Assembly (NCBI GenBank): GCA_030824555.1
Contig: JAVBXK010000018.1
Coordinates: 62,001-126,000 of the forward strand
Reading direction: 5' to 3'
From: a bacterium
Lineage (GTDB): Bacteria > Pseudomonadota > Gammaproteobacteria > Burkholderiales > Burkholderiaceae_C
Length of the DNA: 64,000 bases
Part shown: positions 36,913 through 45,310 of the stretch, piece after piece
How positions within the stretch are numbered: position 1 is the stretch's first letter
Layout: each line of letters starts with the position of its first letter
Position numbers and translations under genes: made by a program
Notes under the pieces: model-generated
Seen by the model: the letters and a program-made list of their open reading frames with translations, nothing else
Database searches by the model: none
What the model was told of the DNA's origin: nothing

Positions 36913-39612
36913 ATGCCACCGCCCCCCTCCATCACGCCCATGACTGCACTTCGCATTGCAGCAGCCTTCCTGATGTTTGGCGTGGCCTGGATCCTGCTAT
37001 CCGACCGCCTGCTGGAAGCCCTGGTGACCGACCCAGGCATGCGGGCCACAGTGCAGTCGATCAAAGGCCTTGCCTTCGTGCTGCTGAGCACCACACTGGT
37101 GTACCTGCTGGTCCGCGCAGCCGAAAGGCGTCATGCTGAACTGGAAGCGCAGGCCACCCGTGAACGAGACCGCCTGGCGCAGGTGCTGAACGTGAACCCG
37201 GCCGTCATGTATTCGCTCAGGTTGGCGGCCGACAGCTCGGGCCGCTTTGAAGTGGACTTCGTGGGTGCCAACGTGCTCAAGGTCACGGGGCACCCCACCG
37301 AGCATTGGCTCTCGGCTGCGAACTTCTGGCTTGACCATGTGCACCCCGACGACCTTGCGCTGGCCCAAACCATGCAAACCGAGCTGATGGCCAAAGGCGA
37401 AATTTCGTACGAGTACCGTTTCCGCCATGCCGATGGCAGCTACCGCTGGATCCACGACAACCTGGTGCTGATACGGTCTGAGTTGGGGCACCCCACCCAC
37501 ATCATGGGTGCCTGGCTGGACGTGACCGACCGCAAACAGGCTGAAGCCACCTTGCTGGACTCCGAGCACCGCTACCGCCTGCTGTTCGATGCCAACCCCA
37601 TGCCCATGTGGCTGATCGAGACCGCCACCCGGCGTTTTCTGTCAGTGAACCACGCTGCCGTGGACACCTACGGCTACAGCGCCAGGGAATTCCTGACCAT
37701 GAAGCTGGACGACATCCGTCCCGCCCGCGAAGTTGAGCGCATGCGGACATTCGTGTCCGACTTGGAGGCACGGGGTGACCACACCACCCAAGCCGGTGAC
37801 TGGCTGCACAAAAAACGGGACGGCACCGAGTTTTGGGTGGAAATCGTCAGGCATGCCGTGGTGTACCAGGGGCAGCATTGCCAGTTGGCGCTGGCGATGG
37901 ACGTGTCGGCCCGCAAACAGGCCGACGAGCACCGCCGCGTGATTGCCCAGGTGTTTGACACCAGCCAGGAGGGCATCTTCATCACCGATGCCGACACCCG
38001 GTTCATTTCGGTCAACCAGTCGTTCACGCGGATCACGGGGTACACAACCGATGACGTGAAGGGGCAGACCCCGCGCTTGCTGAGTTCAGGCCGTCAGGAC
38101 AAAACCTTTTACCAATCCATGTGGACCATGATCGGGGCTGATGGCCGCTGGGAAGGCGAAATCTGGAACCGCCGCAAAACCGGCGAGATTTACCCGGAAT
38201 GGCTGGTCATCAGCGCCATCAAGGATGCCAGCAACCAGGTGGTGCAGTACCTGGGCATCTTCACAGAAACATCGGGCCGCAAAGAGGCCGAGGCACGCAT
38301 CCTGCGACTGGCCAATTACGACAGCCTCACCAACCTGCCCAACCGCGCACTGCTGTTCGACCGTGCCAGGGTGGCCATCGCGTCGGCCACGCGCAACCAG
38401 ACCACGATGGCGGTGCTGCACCTGAATGTGGACCATTTCAAGCACGTCAACGAGTCATTCGGGCACGACGCGGGCGACGAGGTGCTCAAAACCGTGGCCC
38501 AACGCTTGGTCAACCACCTCAAACCCGAAGACACGGTGTCGCGTCTGGGTGCAGACGATTTTATTTTGCTGCTGCCCAACACCACAGCGGTCGATGCTGG
38601 CAAGGTGGCCCTGCGGTTGATGGCCGCGCTGAACGCGGCCCTGCCGGTGGCCGAACAAAGCCTGATCGTGACCGCCAGCGTGGGCGTTGCCACGTTCCCC
38701 GAAAACGGTGCCGACTTTCTCAAGCTGATGCAGGCCGCCGAGGCCGCTGTGGACCTGGCAAAACGCGAGGGGCGCAACGCCATCCGGTTTTTCACACCCG
38801 CCCTGCACGAGCAGTTGCAGGCGACACTGGCCATCGAACGCGATTTGCAGCACGCTGTGGCACGGGGGCAACTGGTGCTGCACTACCAGCCGCAGGTCGA
38901 TGCACGCACCCGCCACATCGTGGGCACCGAAGCGCTGGTGCGCTGGCAGCACCCCGAATGGGGGCTGGTGCCCCCGGTGCGTTTCATTCCGGTGGCCGAG
39001 CAAACCGGGCTGATCCGCCCCATTGGCGAATGGGTGTTGAACCAGGCACTGGCCGACACCGCAGCCTGGCAAGCCGCCGGGCTGCCCGTGGTGCCGGTGG
39101 CGGTCAACCTGTCGGTGGTGCAGTTCCGCCACGAAGGACTGCAAGACACCGTCACGCGGGCCTTGCAAGCCAGCGGCCTGGCACCCAGCATGCTGGAGCT
39201 GGAGCTGACCGAAAGCGTGGCCATGGAGGATTCCGAGTTCACGGTGGCCACCATCAACGCCCTGAAAACACTGGGCGTGAAACTGTCAATTGACGACTTT
39301 GGCACGGGCTACTCGTCACTGAGCTACCTGAAGCGCTTTGCCGTGGACAAGCTGAAAATTGACCAGTCGTTCGTGCGCGGCCTGAACCACGATGCCAACG
39401 ACGAGGCCATCGTCACCGCCGTGATCAGCCTGGCCAGCAGCCTGGGGCTGCACACCATTGCCGAGGGCGTGGAGACCGAAGAGCAGGCGGCCTTCCTGAA
39501 AGCCAGCGGCTGCAACGAGTTTCAGGGTTACCTGTTCAGCAAGCCCGTGCCCGCCGAGACCTTGGCCGCACTGCTGGCCAGCGGTGCGCCGCTGCCTGCA
39601 CACCCCGCCTGA
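36913..39612 (+). CDS. Membrane PAS-GGDEF-EAL protein, probable c-di-GMP phosphodiesterase
   Basis: 899 residues from ATG at 36913. Two membrane helices at the N-terminus (about 10-32, LRIAAAFLMFGVAWILL, and 50-68, LAFVLLSTTLVYLLV), then three PAS domains (about 85-215, 220-340, 345-465), a GGDEF-like domain whose signature is LGADDF (546-550) and which lacks the RxxD I-site, and an EAL domain (640-890) with TEALVRW (Glu673), LELTES, SIDDFGTGYSS, LKIDQSFV and AEGVE. Net activity should be c-di-GMP hydrolysis, with the cyclase domain regulatory. It is monocistronic and divergent from the META lipoprotein. Confidence 0.92.
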   Translation: MPPPPSITPMTALRIAAAFLMFGVAWILLSDRLLEALVTDPGMRATVQSIKGLAFVLLSTTLVYLLVRAAERRHAELEAQATRERDRLAQVLNVNPAVMYSLRLAADSSGRFEVDFVGANVLKVTGHPTEHWLSAANFWLDHVHPDDLALAQTMQTELMAKGEISYEYRFRHADGSYRWIHDNLVLIRSELGHPTHIMGAWLDVTDRKQAEATLLDSEHRYRLLFDANPMPMWLIETATRRFLSVNHAAVDTYGYSAREFLTMKLDDIRPAREVERMRTFVSDLEARGDHTTQAGDWLHKKRDGTEFWVEIVRHAVVYQGQHCQLALAMDVSARKQADEHRRVIAQVFDTSQEGIFITDADTRFISVNQSFTRITGYTTDDVKGQTPRLLSSGRQDKTFYQSMWTMIGADGRWEGEIWNRRKTGEIYPEWLVISAIKDASNQVVQYLGIFTETSGRKEAEARILRLANYDSLTNLPNRALLFDRARVAIASATRNQTTMAVLHLNVDHFKHVNESFGHDAGDEVLKTVAQRLVNHLKPEDTVSRLGADDFILLLPNTTAVDAGKVALRLMAALNAALPVAEQSLIVTASVGVATFPENGADFLKLMQAAEAAVDLAKREGRNAIRFFTPALHEQLQATLAIERDLQHAVARGQLVLHYQPQVDARTRHIVGTEALVRWQHPEWGLVPPVRFIPVAEQTGLIRPIGEWVLNQALADTAAWQAAGLPVVPVAVNLSVVQFRHEGLQDTVTRALQASGLAPSMLELELTESVAMEDSEFTVATINALKTLGVKLSIDDFGTGYSSLSYLKRFAVDKLKIDQSFVRGLNHDANDEAIVTAVISLASSLGLHTIAEGVETEEQAAFLKASGCNEFQGYLFSKPVPAETLAALLASGAPLPAHPA

Positions 39613-39682
39613 CGCCCACCCCGCAACGGGCCTGGGGCGCAGGCAGCCTCTCTTGCTGACGCTTGGCCTGCTGGCCGCTGGG

Positions 39683-41722
39683 TCAGAACGCGTCTTCAGG
39701 CATGTTGGCGCACACGGGTTCACGCCGGTTCACCACCTGCAGCCACGCGTCTATTTTGGGCAATTCATAGGCATAAAAATAGGCTCCAGCGCTTACCCTG
39801 CCTTGGTTGGCAGCTATGGTCAGTTTGGCATCCTGGGCCACCACGGCCAGCGCCACGTCCAGCCAGATCCAGGCCAGCACGGTGTGACCGAAAGCCTGCA
39901 TGTAGGGCACGGCGTTGGCCAGTGCCTCCACCGGGTTGCCGGTGGCCCATGCGGCCTGAGTGGCGTCGCCCACGTGCTTCAATGCAGCCAGCAGTGCAGC
40001 TGCCTGCTGCGCCAGGTCAGCCGCCTGGGCGGTGCCCATGGCAGCAGCCTCTCCTTGTGGTGTGGCGTGGCGTTGGGCGGCGTCAAGTGCGCGGCGGGCT
40101 GTTGCCTGCATGCGGCCTGCCAGCAGTTTCAGGCCCTTGCCCTGTTCCATCAGCACCTTGCGGCCCAGCAGGTCCATGGCCTGTATGCCGTGCGTGCCCT
40201 CGTGGATCATGTTCAGGCGGTTGTCGCGCCAGTACTGCTCCACCGGGAAGTCGCGGGTGTAGCCGTAGCCGCCGTGGATTTGAATGGCCAGGCTGTTGGC
40301 CTCCAGGCACCACTCGCTGGGCCAGCTTTTGGCAATGGGGGTCAGCACCTCCAGCAGCAGGCGGGCGTCGTCGGCGGCCTCTGGCGTGCCGGTGTGTTGT
40401 TCGTCTACCAGCCGGGCGCAATAGAGCTCCAGCGCCAGCGCGCCTTCGCCATAACTTTTCTGGGCCAGCAGCATGCGCTTGACGTCGGCGTGCTCGATGA
40501 TGCGAACGGGCGGACGGGCCGCGTCTTTGGTGACCTTGGTGACTTCGGCCCCCACACTTGCCGCTGTGGCGGCTGCGCTGCCCCCCGACGGGGCGTTCGC
40601 CAGCTTGGACGCACCCTGCGCTGGCCCGTTTGCACCGACCGGGCGGCCCTGCACGCGGGTTTTGGCGTAGTCAAGGCTGGCGTGGTAGCCCGCCAGCCCC
40701 AGCATGGTGGCTGCCAGGCCCACGCCAATGCGGGCCTCGTTCATCATGTGGAACATGCAGTGCAGGCCCTTGCCGGGTTGGCCCACCAGGTAGCCGATGG
40801 CGCCGGTGCCCTGCCCGTCCAGCCCGGTGCCGCAGGCCGTGCCCTGGCCGGGCAGCACCTTGAACTGGCCTTCGCCAAAGTTCAGCAGCGTGTTGGTGGT
40901 GCCGCGCCAGCCGCACTTGTGGTTCAGGCCCGCCAGGGCCACGTCGTTGCGTTGGCCCGTCAGTTCGCCTTCTGCATTGACCAATTTTTTGGGCACGATG
41001 AACAGCGAAATGCCTTTCACGCCCGGGGGCAGTTGCCCGGTTTCATCGGGGATTTTGGCCAGCACCAGGTGAACGATGTTTTCAGTCAGGTCGTGCTCGC
41101 CCGCTGAAATCCACATCTTGTTGCCGCGCAAGCGGTAACGGGGGCCCAGGGGGTCGGCCTCGAACGCGTCGCCGTCAGGCACGGCACGGGTGATCACATC
41201 GCTCAAACTGGAGCCCGCCTGTGGCTCGCTCAGGCACATGGTGCCCGACCATTTGCCTGCAAATTCATTGGCGGCAAACACCTGCTTTTGCAACGGTGTG
41301 CCGTGCACCATCAGCAAGTTGGCGTTGCCCGTGGTCAGCATGCCTGAACCGATGCTGACCGACGCGTGGGCAAAAAACGAATTGGCTGCCGCCTCGATGG
41401 TGTAGGGCAACTGCATGCCCCCCACGTCGTAATCTTGCGCGGCGCTGAGCATGCCGCTGGCTGCGTAGGCCTTTTGGGCATCGTGCGTGGCCTGGGGCAG
41501 CACCACACGCAGGCTGCCATCGGCACACACCTCGGTGCGGGGTTCCTGCACGTCTACCGTGCGGTTGAAAGGGGCGTATTTGTCGCGGGCAATGCGTTCG
41601 CAGGTGTCCAGCACGGCGTCAAAGGTTTCGCGGCTGTGGTCGGCGAAGCGCTCGCGCTGGGCCAGGGTGTGGGCACCCAGCCAGTCAAACAGCAAAAAAT
41701 CGATGGTGGGGCGCAGGCTCAT
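39683..41722 (-). CDS. Acyl-CoA dehydrogenase with C-terminal extension
   Basis: 679 residues from ATG at 41722. FAD-dependent oxidation of acyl-CoA: MCLSEPQAGSSLSDV (FAD/substrate region), KMWISAGEHDL, GYGYTRDFPVEQYWRD and NMIHEGTHGIQAMDLLGRK mark the AcdA-like long-chain group, with the extra C-terminal domain (about 550-679). Residues about 365-398 are an Ala/Ser/Gly-rich insertion (ANAPSGGSAAATAASVGAEV) not expected in the family. A sequence resembling the 55-bp repeat encodes ANQGRVSAGAYFYAYELPK near the C-terminus, and copy I abuts the start. It lies downstream of the Bug and AtuA-like genes on the same strand. Confidence 0.93.
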   Translation of the reverse strand: MSLRPTIDFLLFDWLGAHTLAQRERFADHSRETFDAVLDTCERIARDKYAPFNRTVDVQEPRTEVCADGSLRVVLPQATHDAQKAYAASGMLSAAQDYDVGGMQLPYTIEAAANSFFAHASVSIGSGMLTTGNANLLMVHGTPLQKQVFAANEFAGKWSGTMCLSEPQAGSSLSDVITRAVPDGDAFEADPLGPRYRLRGNKMWISAGEHDLTENIVHLVLAKIPDETGQLPPGVKGISLFIVPKKLVNAEGELTGQRNDVALAGLNHKCGWRGTTNTLLNFGEGQFKVLPGQGTACGTGLDGQGTGAIGYLVGQPGKGLHCMFHMMNEARIGVGLAATMLGLAGYHASLDYAKTRVQGRPVGANGPAQGASKLANAPSGGSAAATAASVGAEVTKVTKDAARPPVRIIEHADVKRMLLAQKSYGEGALALELYCARLVDEQHTGTPEAADDARLLLEVLTPIAKSWPSEWCLEANSLAIQIHGGYGYTRDFPVEQYWRDNRLNMIHEGTHGIQAMDLLGRKVLMEQGKGLKLLAGRMQATARRALDAAQRHATPQGEAAAMGTAQAADLAQQAAALLAALKHVGDATQAAWATGNPVEALANAVPYMQAFGHTVLAWIWLDVALAVVAQDAKLTIAANQGRVSAGAYFYAYELPKIDAWLQVVNRREPVCANMPEDAF
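39763..39816 (-). repeat. Possible 55-bp repeat, copy H, inside the acyl-CoA dehydrogenase gene
   Basis: Minus-strand reading: CCATAGCTGCC, AGGGTAAGCGCTGGAGCC, TATTTTTATG. It matches the family layout well. However, the encoded YFYAYELPK is a conserved part of these dehydrogenases, so either an old copy was accommodated or the resemblance is partly chance. Confidence 0.45.
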
Positions 41723-41730
41723 GATGGTCT

Positions 41731-41786
41731 CAATGAAAAAAGACACGCCACCGCTTTACTGGCGTACACATAGTGCTATCAATGTG
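41731..41786 (-). repeat. Interspersed 55-bp repeat, copy I
   Basis: Minus-strand reading: ATTGATAGCACTA, CGCCAGTAAAGCGGTGGCG, TGTC, six Ts, CATTGAG. It ends 8 bases before the dehydrogenase ATG, in the same orientation as the gene. Confidence 0.75.
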
Positions 41787-41880
41787 TTCAAACTGGGTTG
41801 AACCGGGGTGAACACATTCGCCAGTGTGCAGTGCCGCGCCGGTTTGTCAAAGAGGGGGCACCCGCAGTCAACCGCCCGCT

Positions 41881-41908
41881 GCGTCCCCCCAGTGACATCG
41901 GGGGGCGC
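41881..41908 (-). terminator. GC-rich hairpin after the Bug-type gene
   Basis: GCGTCCCCCC (41881-41890) pairs with GGGGGGCGC (41900-41908) with one bulged T and a 9-base loop. It lies 12 bp past the binding-protein stop codon. There is no T-run, so termination is plausible but unproven. Confidence 0.45.
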
Positions 41909-41920
41909 GGACTTGGCGCG

Positions 41921-42889
41921 TCACTGCGCTTCGATTTTTGCGTCCTTGATGGCTTTGGCCCACTTGGCGGTTTCCAGTGCGCCGCGCTTGGCCAGGTCGT
42001 CAGGCGTGCCGGGTTGCACGGCAAAGCCGATGCCTGCAAATTTGTCCTGTACCTCTTTGCTGTTGGCTGCTGCGTTCACGGCCTGGTTCAGCTTGGTGAC
42101 GATGTCAGCGGGCGTGCCTGCGGGGGCGTACACCGCAAAGTAGGCAATCAGCTCGTAGTCTTTCAGGCCCAGCGCCTCGTTCACGGTGGGCAGCTCGGGC
42201 ACGGCGGCCGAGCGCTTGGCCGACGTGACGGCCAGCCCGCGCACCTTGCCCGCTTTCACCTGCGGCAACATGACGGCAAAGTCGGCGCTGAACATGTTGA
42301 CCTGGCCACCAATGAGGTCGGTCATGGCGGCGGGGCCACTTTTGTACGGCACGTTGGTCAGCTGAATGTCGGCCATGCCCGCCATCATTTCGGTGGACAC
42401 CAGCTGTGACGTGCTGGCACTGGCAAACGTCACGTGCGTGGGCTTGGCCTTGGCCATGTCCACCAGCTCTTTCAGTGTTTTGGCGGGCACGTCGTTGTTG
42501 ACGGCCATGATGAGCGGCACCGAGCCCATGTAGCCCACGGGCGTGAAGGCGGTGTCCTGGTCGTAGGGCAGCTTTTTCATCAGGCTTTTCAGCGCAGCGT
42601 TGGTGCTGTTGGTGCCGATGAGGATGGTGTAGCCATCGGGGGCCGACTTGGCCACCACGTCGGCCCCCAGCATGCCGTTCACACCCGCCTTGTTGTCCAC
42701 CACGATGGGCTGGCCCAGCGTTTCGGACATTTTTTGCGCAAAGGCACGGCCAATCTGGTCGGTGGCACTGCCTGCGGCAAATGGCACCACGGCTTTGATG
42801 GGCTTGGTTGGATAGGCCTGGCCAAACGCGGCAGAGCTGAAGCAGGCCACACCGGCCAGGGTGGCAATCAGACGGAAAACAGGACGCAT
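41921..42889 (-). CDS. Bug-family (tripartite tricarboxylate transport) substrate-binding protein
   Basis: 322 residues with a signal peptide (RLIATLAGVACFSSAAFGQA). Mature start YPTKPIKAVVPFAAGSATDQ, followed by VVDNKAGVNGMLGADVVAKS, is the hallmark of Bug receptors. These capture small carboxylic acids in the periplasm for TctAB-type transporters or for signalling; Burkholderiales carry many orphans. No TctAB genes are nearby. Its position between AtuA-like and acyl-CoA dehydrogenase genes suggests the ligand feeds that pathway, which is inference. Confidence 0.95.
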   Translation of the reverse strand: MRPVFRLIATLAGVACFSSAAFGQAYPTKPIKAVVPFAAGSATDQIGRAFAQKMSETLGQPIVVDNKAGVNGMLGADVVAKSAPDGYTILIGTNSTNAALKSLMKKLPYDQDTAFTPVGYMGSVPLIMAVNNDVPAKTLKELVDMAKAKPTHVTFASASTSQLVSTEMMAGMADIQLTNVPYKSGPAAMTDLIGGQVNMFSADFAVMLPQVKAGKVRGLAVTSAKRSAAVPELPTVNEALGLKDYELIAYFAVYAPAGTPADIVTKLNQAVNAAANSKEVQDKFAGIGFAVQPGTPDDLAKRGALETAKWAKAIKDAKIEAQ

Positions 42890-42974
42890 GAAAAAGTCTC
42901 CTTGTGGTCAGAAAAAAAGAAATTCAAGAAACGGGCCATTCTGAAGCCAGCCCGCAACCGGGCAATGTGCAAAT

Positions 42975-44819
42975 TCAGGCAATGGGCACATCCAGAATGG
43001 CTGCGCTGAGGGTTTTGCCGTGCGCATCCAGCGCCAGCGAACGGGTCACGCCGCCGCCCAGCGCATCGTGCATCACAAAATGCACCGCGCCCAGGTGCGG
43101 CAGTGTGTGGCGCTGCACGTCGCCGTGCACCACGCCTGTGTAGTGGGCCTTGACGCGTTCGGCCGTCAGCAGCTGCGCCAGCAGGGGAAAGTCGGCAGGG
43201 TCGCGGGCAATCACGCTGAGGGTGGCGCGGTTGCCCTTGTCGCCTGAGCGGGCAATGGCAATGTCTTGCAGCCTGCGCGGCTGTGCAGTCTGAGTCGGCA
43301 TGGCTGCGGGTAAGGCCGTTTGCTCGCCCACTGGTGTCGGCACAGTGGCGGCGTTGGCGTTGGTGGCAGTGGCAGCTGAGATTGAATCTGCTCCGGGCAC
43401 GCCAGGTGCTGCCAGAGCTTCAGCCCCTGCGTGCCGGAGCTCGAACACGTGGCATTGCGCCTGCACGGCATCACGCGGCATCAGGGCCGATGCGGCGGCC
43501 ACCACCTCGCGCACGCTTTGCGTGACGCCACCACCGCCTGCGGGGCCGTTCAGGTACAGCGCCTCCACCTCCTGGCCCACGCGCTCGGCCTGGGCGCGGG
43601 TGGCGCAGCGCACGGCCAGGCGCACGCGCACCTCGTAGGGCTCACGGTCGGCACCCAGGTGGGGACCGTGCATGGCGTTCACGCCCAGCAGTTCGGCCCG
43701 GTGTTCCAGCCCGGCGAGGCCAGCCACTGCCAGCCGATGCCGAAGAATGGACAGCGCCAGCTCGCCCCGCGCGCGGGCACCGGGGCCTGCGTAGCTGATT
43801 TGCCCTTCGCCCACAAAGCCATCGCGGTAACCCAGCGTCACCTTCAGTTGCTCGGGCCGGGGGTGGCCGCTGGCACCACTGACGGCCACCCGGTCATTGC
43901 CCAGGGTGGCCCCCACCGTGCCACCCGCATGTGGTGCACCGGGGGCAAACGCTGATGTGAACCGCACGCCCGAAAAGTCGCCCACCACGTCGGGCTGCAG
44001 GTAGCGGGCAGGGTCTTCCACCTCGTACAGCAGTTGGGCGGTGCAGGTCAGGCGGTCCACCCTGCCCCCGGTGCCCGGCAGCTTGGTGATGACGGCGGTG
44101 CCGTCAGCCGCCACCTCGGCCAGCGGAAAGCCCACGCGGTGCAGGTCGGGCACGTCGAACTGGCCAGGGTCGGCAATGTAGCCGCCCGTGACCTGTGCAG
44201 CGCATTCCAGCAGGTGGCCCACCAGCAGACCCGCACCCAGGCGCGGCCAGTCGTCAGCGCCCCAACCGAAGTGGTGCATCAGCGGCGCCAAAAACAGCGC
44301 CGGGTCGGCCACACGCCCGGTGACGATGACGTGCGCACCCGCTTGCAACGCGGGCAGCAGCGCATCAGCCCCCAGGTAAACATTGGATGAAATGAGGCTT
44401 TCACGCAATTCAGCCGTGGTTTGTTCGCTATCAATCAAGGGCACATCGTTGGCCAGCATCCAGGGCAGCACGTCGTCGCCGGTGACCACGGCCACCTTCA
44501 GGTGCGGTAAACCCAGCTCGCGCGCCACGGCCAGCACAGCCTGCCCTGCGGCCAGCGGGTTGGCGGCACCCATGTTGGTGATGACGGTGGTGCCCTGGGC
44601 CACGCACGCAGGCAGCACGGCGCGCATGCGCTCGGTCAGCAGCGGGTCGAAACCCGCGTTGGGGTCTTGGCTGCGGCGCAGTTGCGCCAGGGCAATGGTG
44701 CGCTCGGCCAGGCACTCGAACACCAGGGCGTTCAGCTGCCCACATTCGGCCAAGTCTTGGGCGGGGTCGATGCGGTCGCCCGCATAGCCTGCGCCAGATC
44801 CAATTCGAAAAACTGTCAT
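42975..44819 (-). CDS. AtuA-like protein (acyclic terpene utilisation family, DUF1446)
   Basis: 614 residues from ATG at 44819 (MTVFRIGSGAGYAGDRIDPA). The main AtuA domain (1-450) has the family's GSGAGYAGDR start, ITNMGAANPLAAGQ, VTGRVADPALFLAP and GVNAMHGPH. After an Ala/Thr/Pro-rich linker (about 475-515) comes the small AtuA-like ferredoxin-fold domain (RLQDIAIARSGDKGNRATLS). In Pseudomonas, atu genes serve citronellol and geraniol breakdown; many homologues belong to other branched acyl-CoA pathways. With the acyl-CoA dehydrogenase downstream a catabolic role is likely; the substrate is unknown. Confidence 0.9.
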   Translation of the reverse strand: MTVFRIGSGAGYAGDRIDPAQDLAECGQLNALVFECLAERTIALAQLRRSQDPNAGFDPLLTERMRAVLPACVAQGTTVITNMGAANPLAAGQAVLAVARELGLPHLKVAVVTGDDVLPWMLANDVPLIDSEQTTAELRESLISSNVYLGADALLPALQAGAHVIVTGRVADPALFLAPLMHHFGWGADDWPRLGAGLLVGHLLECAAQVTGGYIADPGQFDVPDLHRVGFPLAEVAADGTAVITKLPGTGGRVDRLTCTAQLLYEVEDPARYLQPDVVGDFSGVRFTSAFAPGAPHAGGTVGATLGNDRVAVSGASGHPRPEQLKVTLGYRDGFVGEGQISYAGPGARARGELALSILRHRLAVAGLAGLEHRAELLGVNAMHGPHLGADREPYEVRVRLAVRCATRAQAERVGQEVEALYLNGPAGGGGVTQSVREVVAAASALMPRDAVQAQCHVFELRHAGAEALAAPGVPGADSISAATATNANAATVPTPVGEQTALPAAMPTQTAQPRRLQDIAIARSGDKGNRATLSVIARDPADFPLLAQLLTAERVKAHYTGVVHGDVQRHTLPHLGAVHFVMHDALGGGVTRSLALDAHGKTLSAAILDVPIA

Positions 44820-44872
44820 GCCACCCAGTGTGGCCCAACGCCCGCTGAACACAACAGGACTAACCCCAGCGC

Positions 44873-44903
44873 TTTGCGCGACACCGGCCGCGACACCGTA
44901 TAA
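44873..44903 (+). promoter_or_regulatory. Possible promoter with direct repeats upstream of the glucan synthase
   Basis: Two copies of GCGACACCG (44878-44886 and 44890-44898) are followed by TATAAAT (44899-44905). TTTGCG upstream could be a weak -35 with a long 19-bp spacer. The spot is in the 245-bp gap between the divergent AtuA-like gene and the small membrane-protein gene. The repeats might bind a regulator; this is a weak call. Confidence 0.3.
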
Positions 44904-45064
44904 ATTGGCCCCGTATGTGTCGGACAACTGCGCAAAGACACACAAATGGCACTGACAGGAGGCACCAAAGGTTCGGCACCGCACAGACCCCAGGGCCACC
45001 CTGGGCATACAAACAGACTCTTAACCCGCCACCTGCCCAAGGTGCGCCCACCGGAGATGTTTGC

Positions 45065-45307
45065 ATGTACGAAAAGAGCCCCCTGCCCCCTTGCTGGCAC
45101 ACCTCCAGCTTTGGCTCCACCGCTGACATGTCACGGCTGGAACAATCGGCGCTGGGCGAGCACTTCACGGCCTGCCAGACTTTGCGCGGGCGCCTGCATT
45201 ACCTGAAAACCAGCGCCGATTCGGTGCACGGCCTGGTGTCTGCACGCTTCATCACTTGTACGTTGACCGTTGTCGCCATGGCCACCGTTGGCTACCTGGC
45301 GCTCTGA
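45065..45307 (+). CDS. Small membrane protein preceding the glucan synthase
   Basis: 80 residues from ATG at 45065, with GGAGATG 6 bases upstream (MYEKSPLPPCWHT). No family is recognised. The C-terminal 20 residues (ITCTLTVVAMATVGYLAL) form one membrane segment; the preceding part is soluble and helical (LGEHFTACQTLRGRLHYL). It ends 3 bp before the ndvB start, so the two are translationally linked. It may be an accessory or regulator of the synthase; nothing in the sequence proves this. Confidence 0.65.
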   Translation: MYEKSPLPPCWHTSSFGSTADMSRLEQSALGEHFTACQTLRGRLHYLKTSADSVHGLVSARFITCTLTVVAMATVGYLAL

Positions 45308-45310
45308 CGG

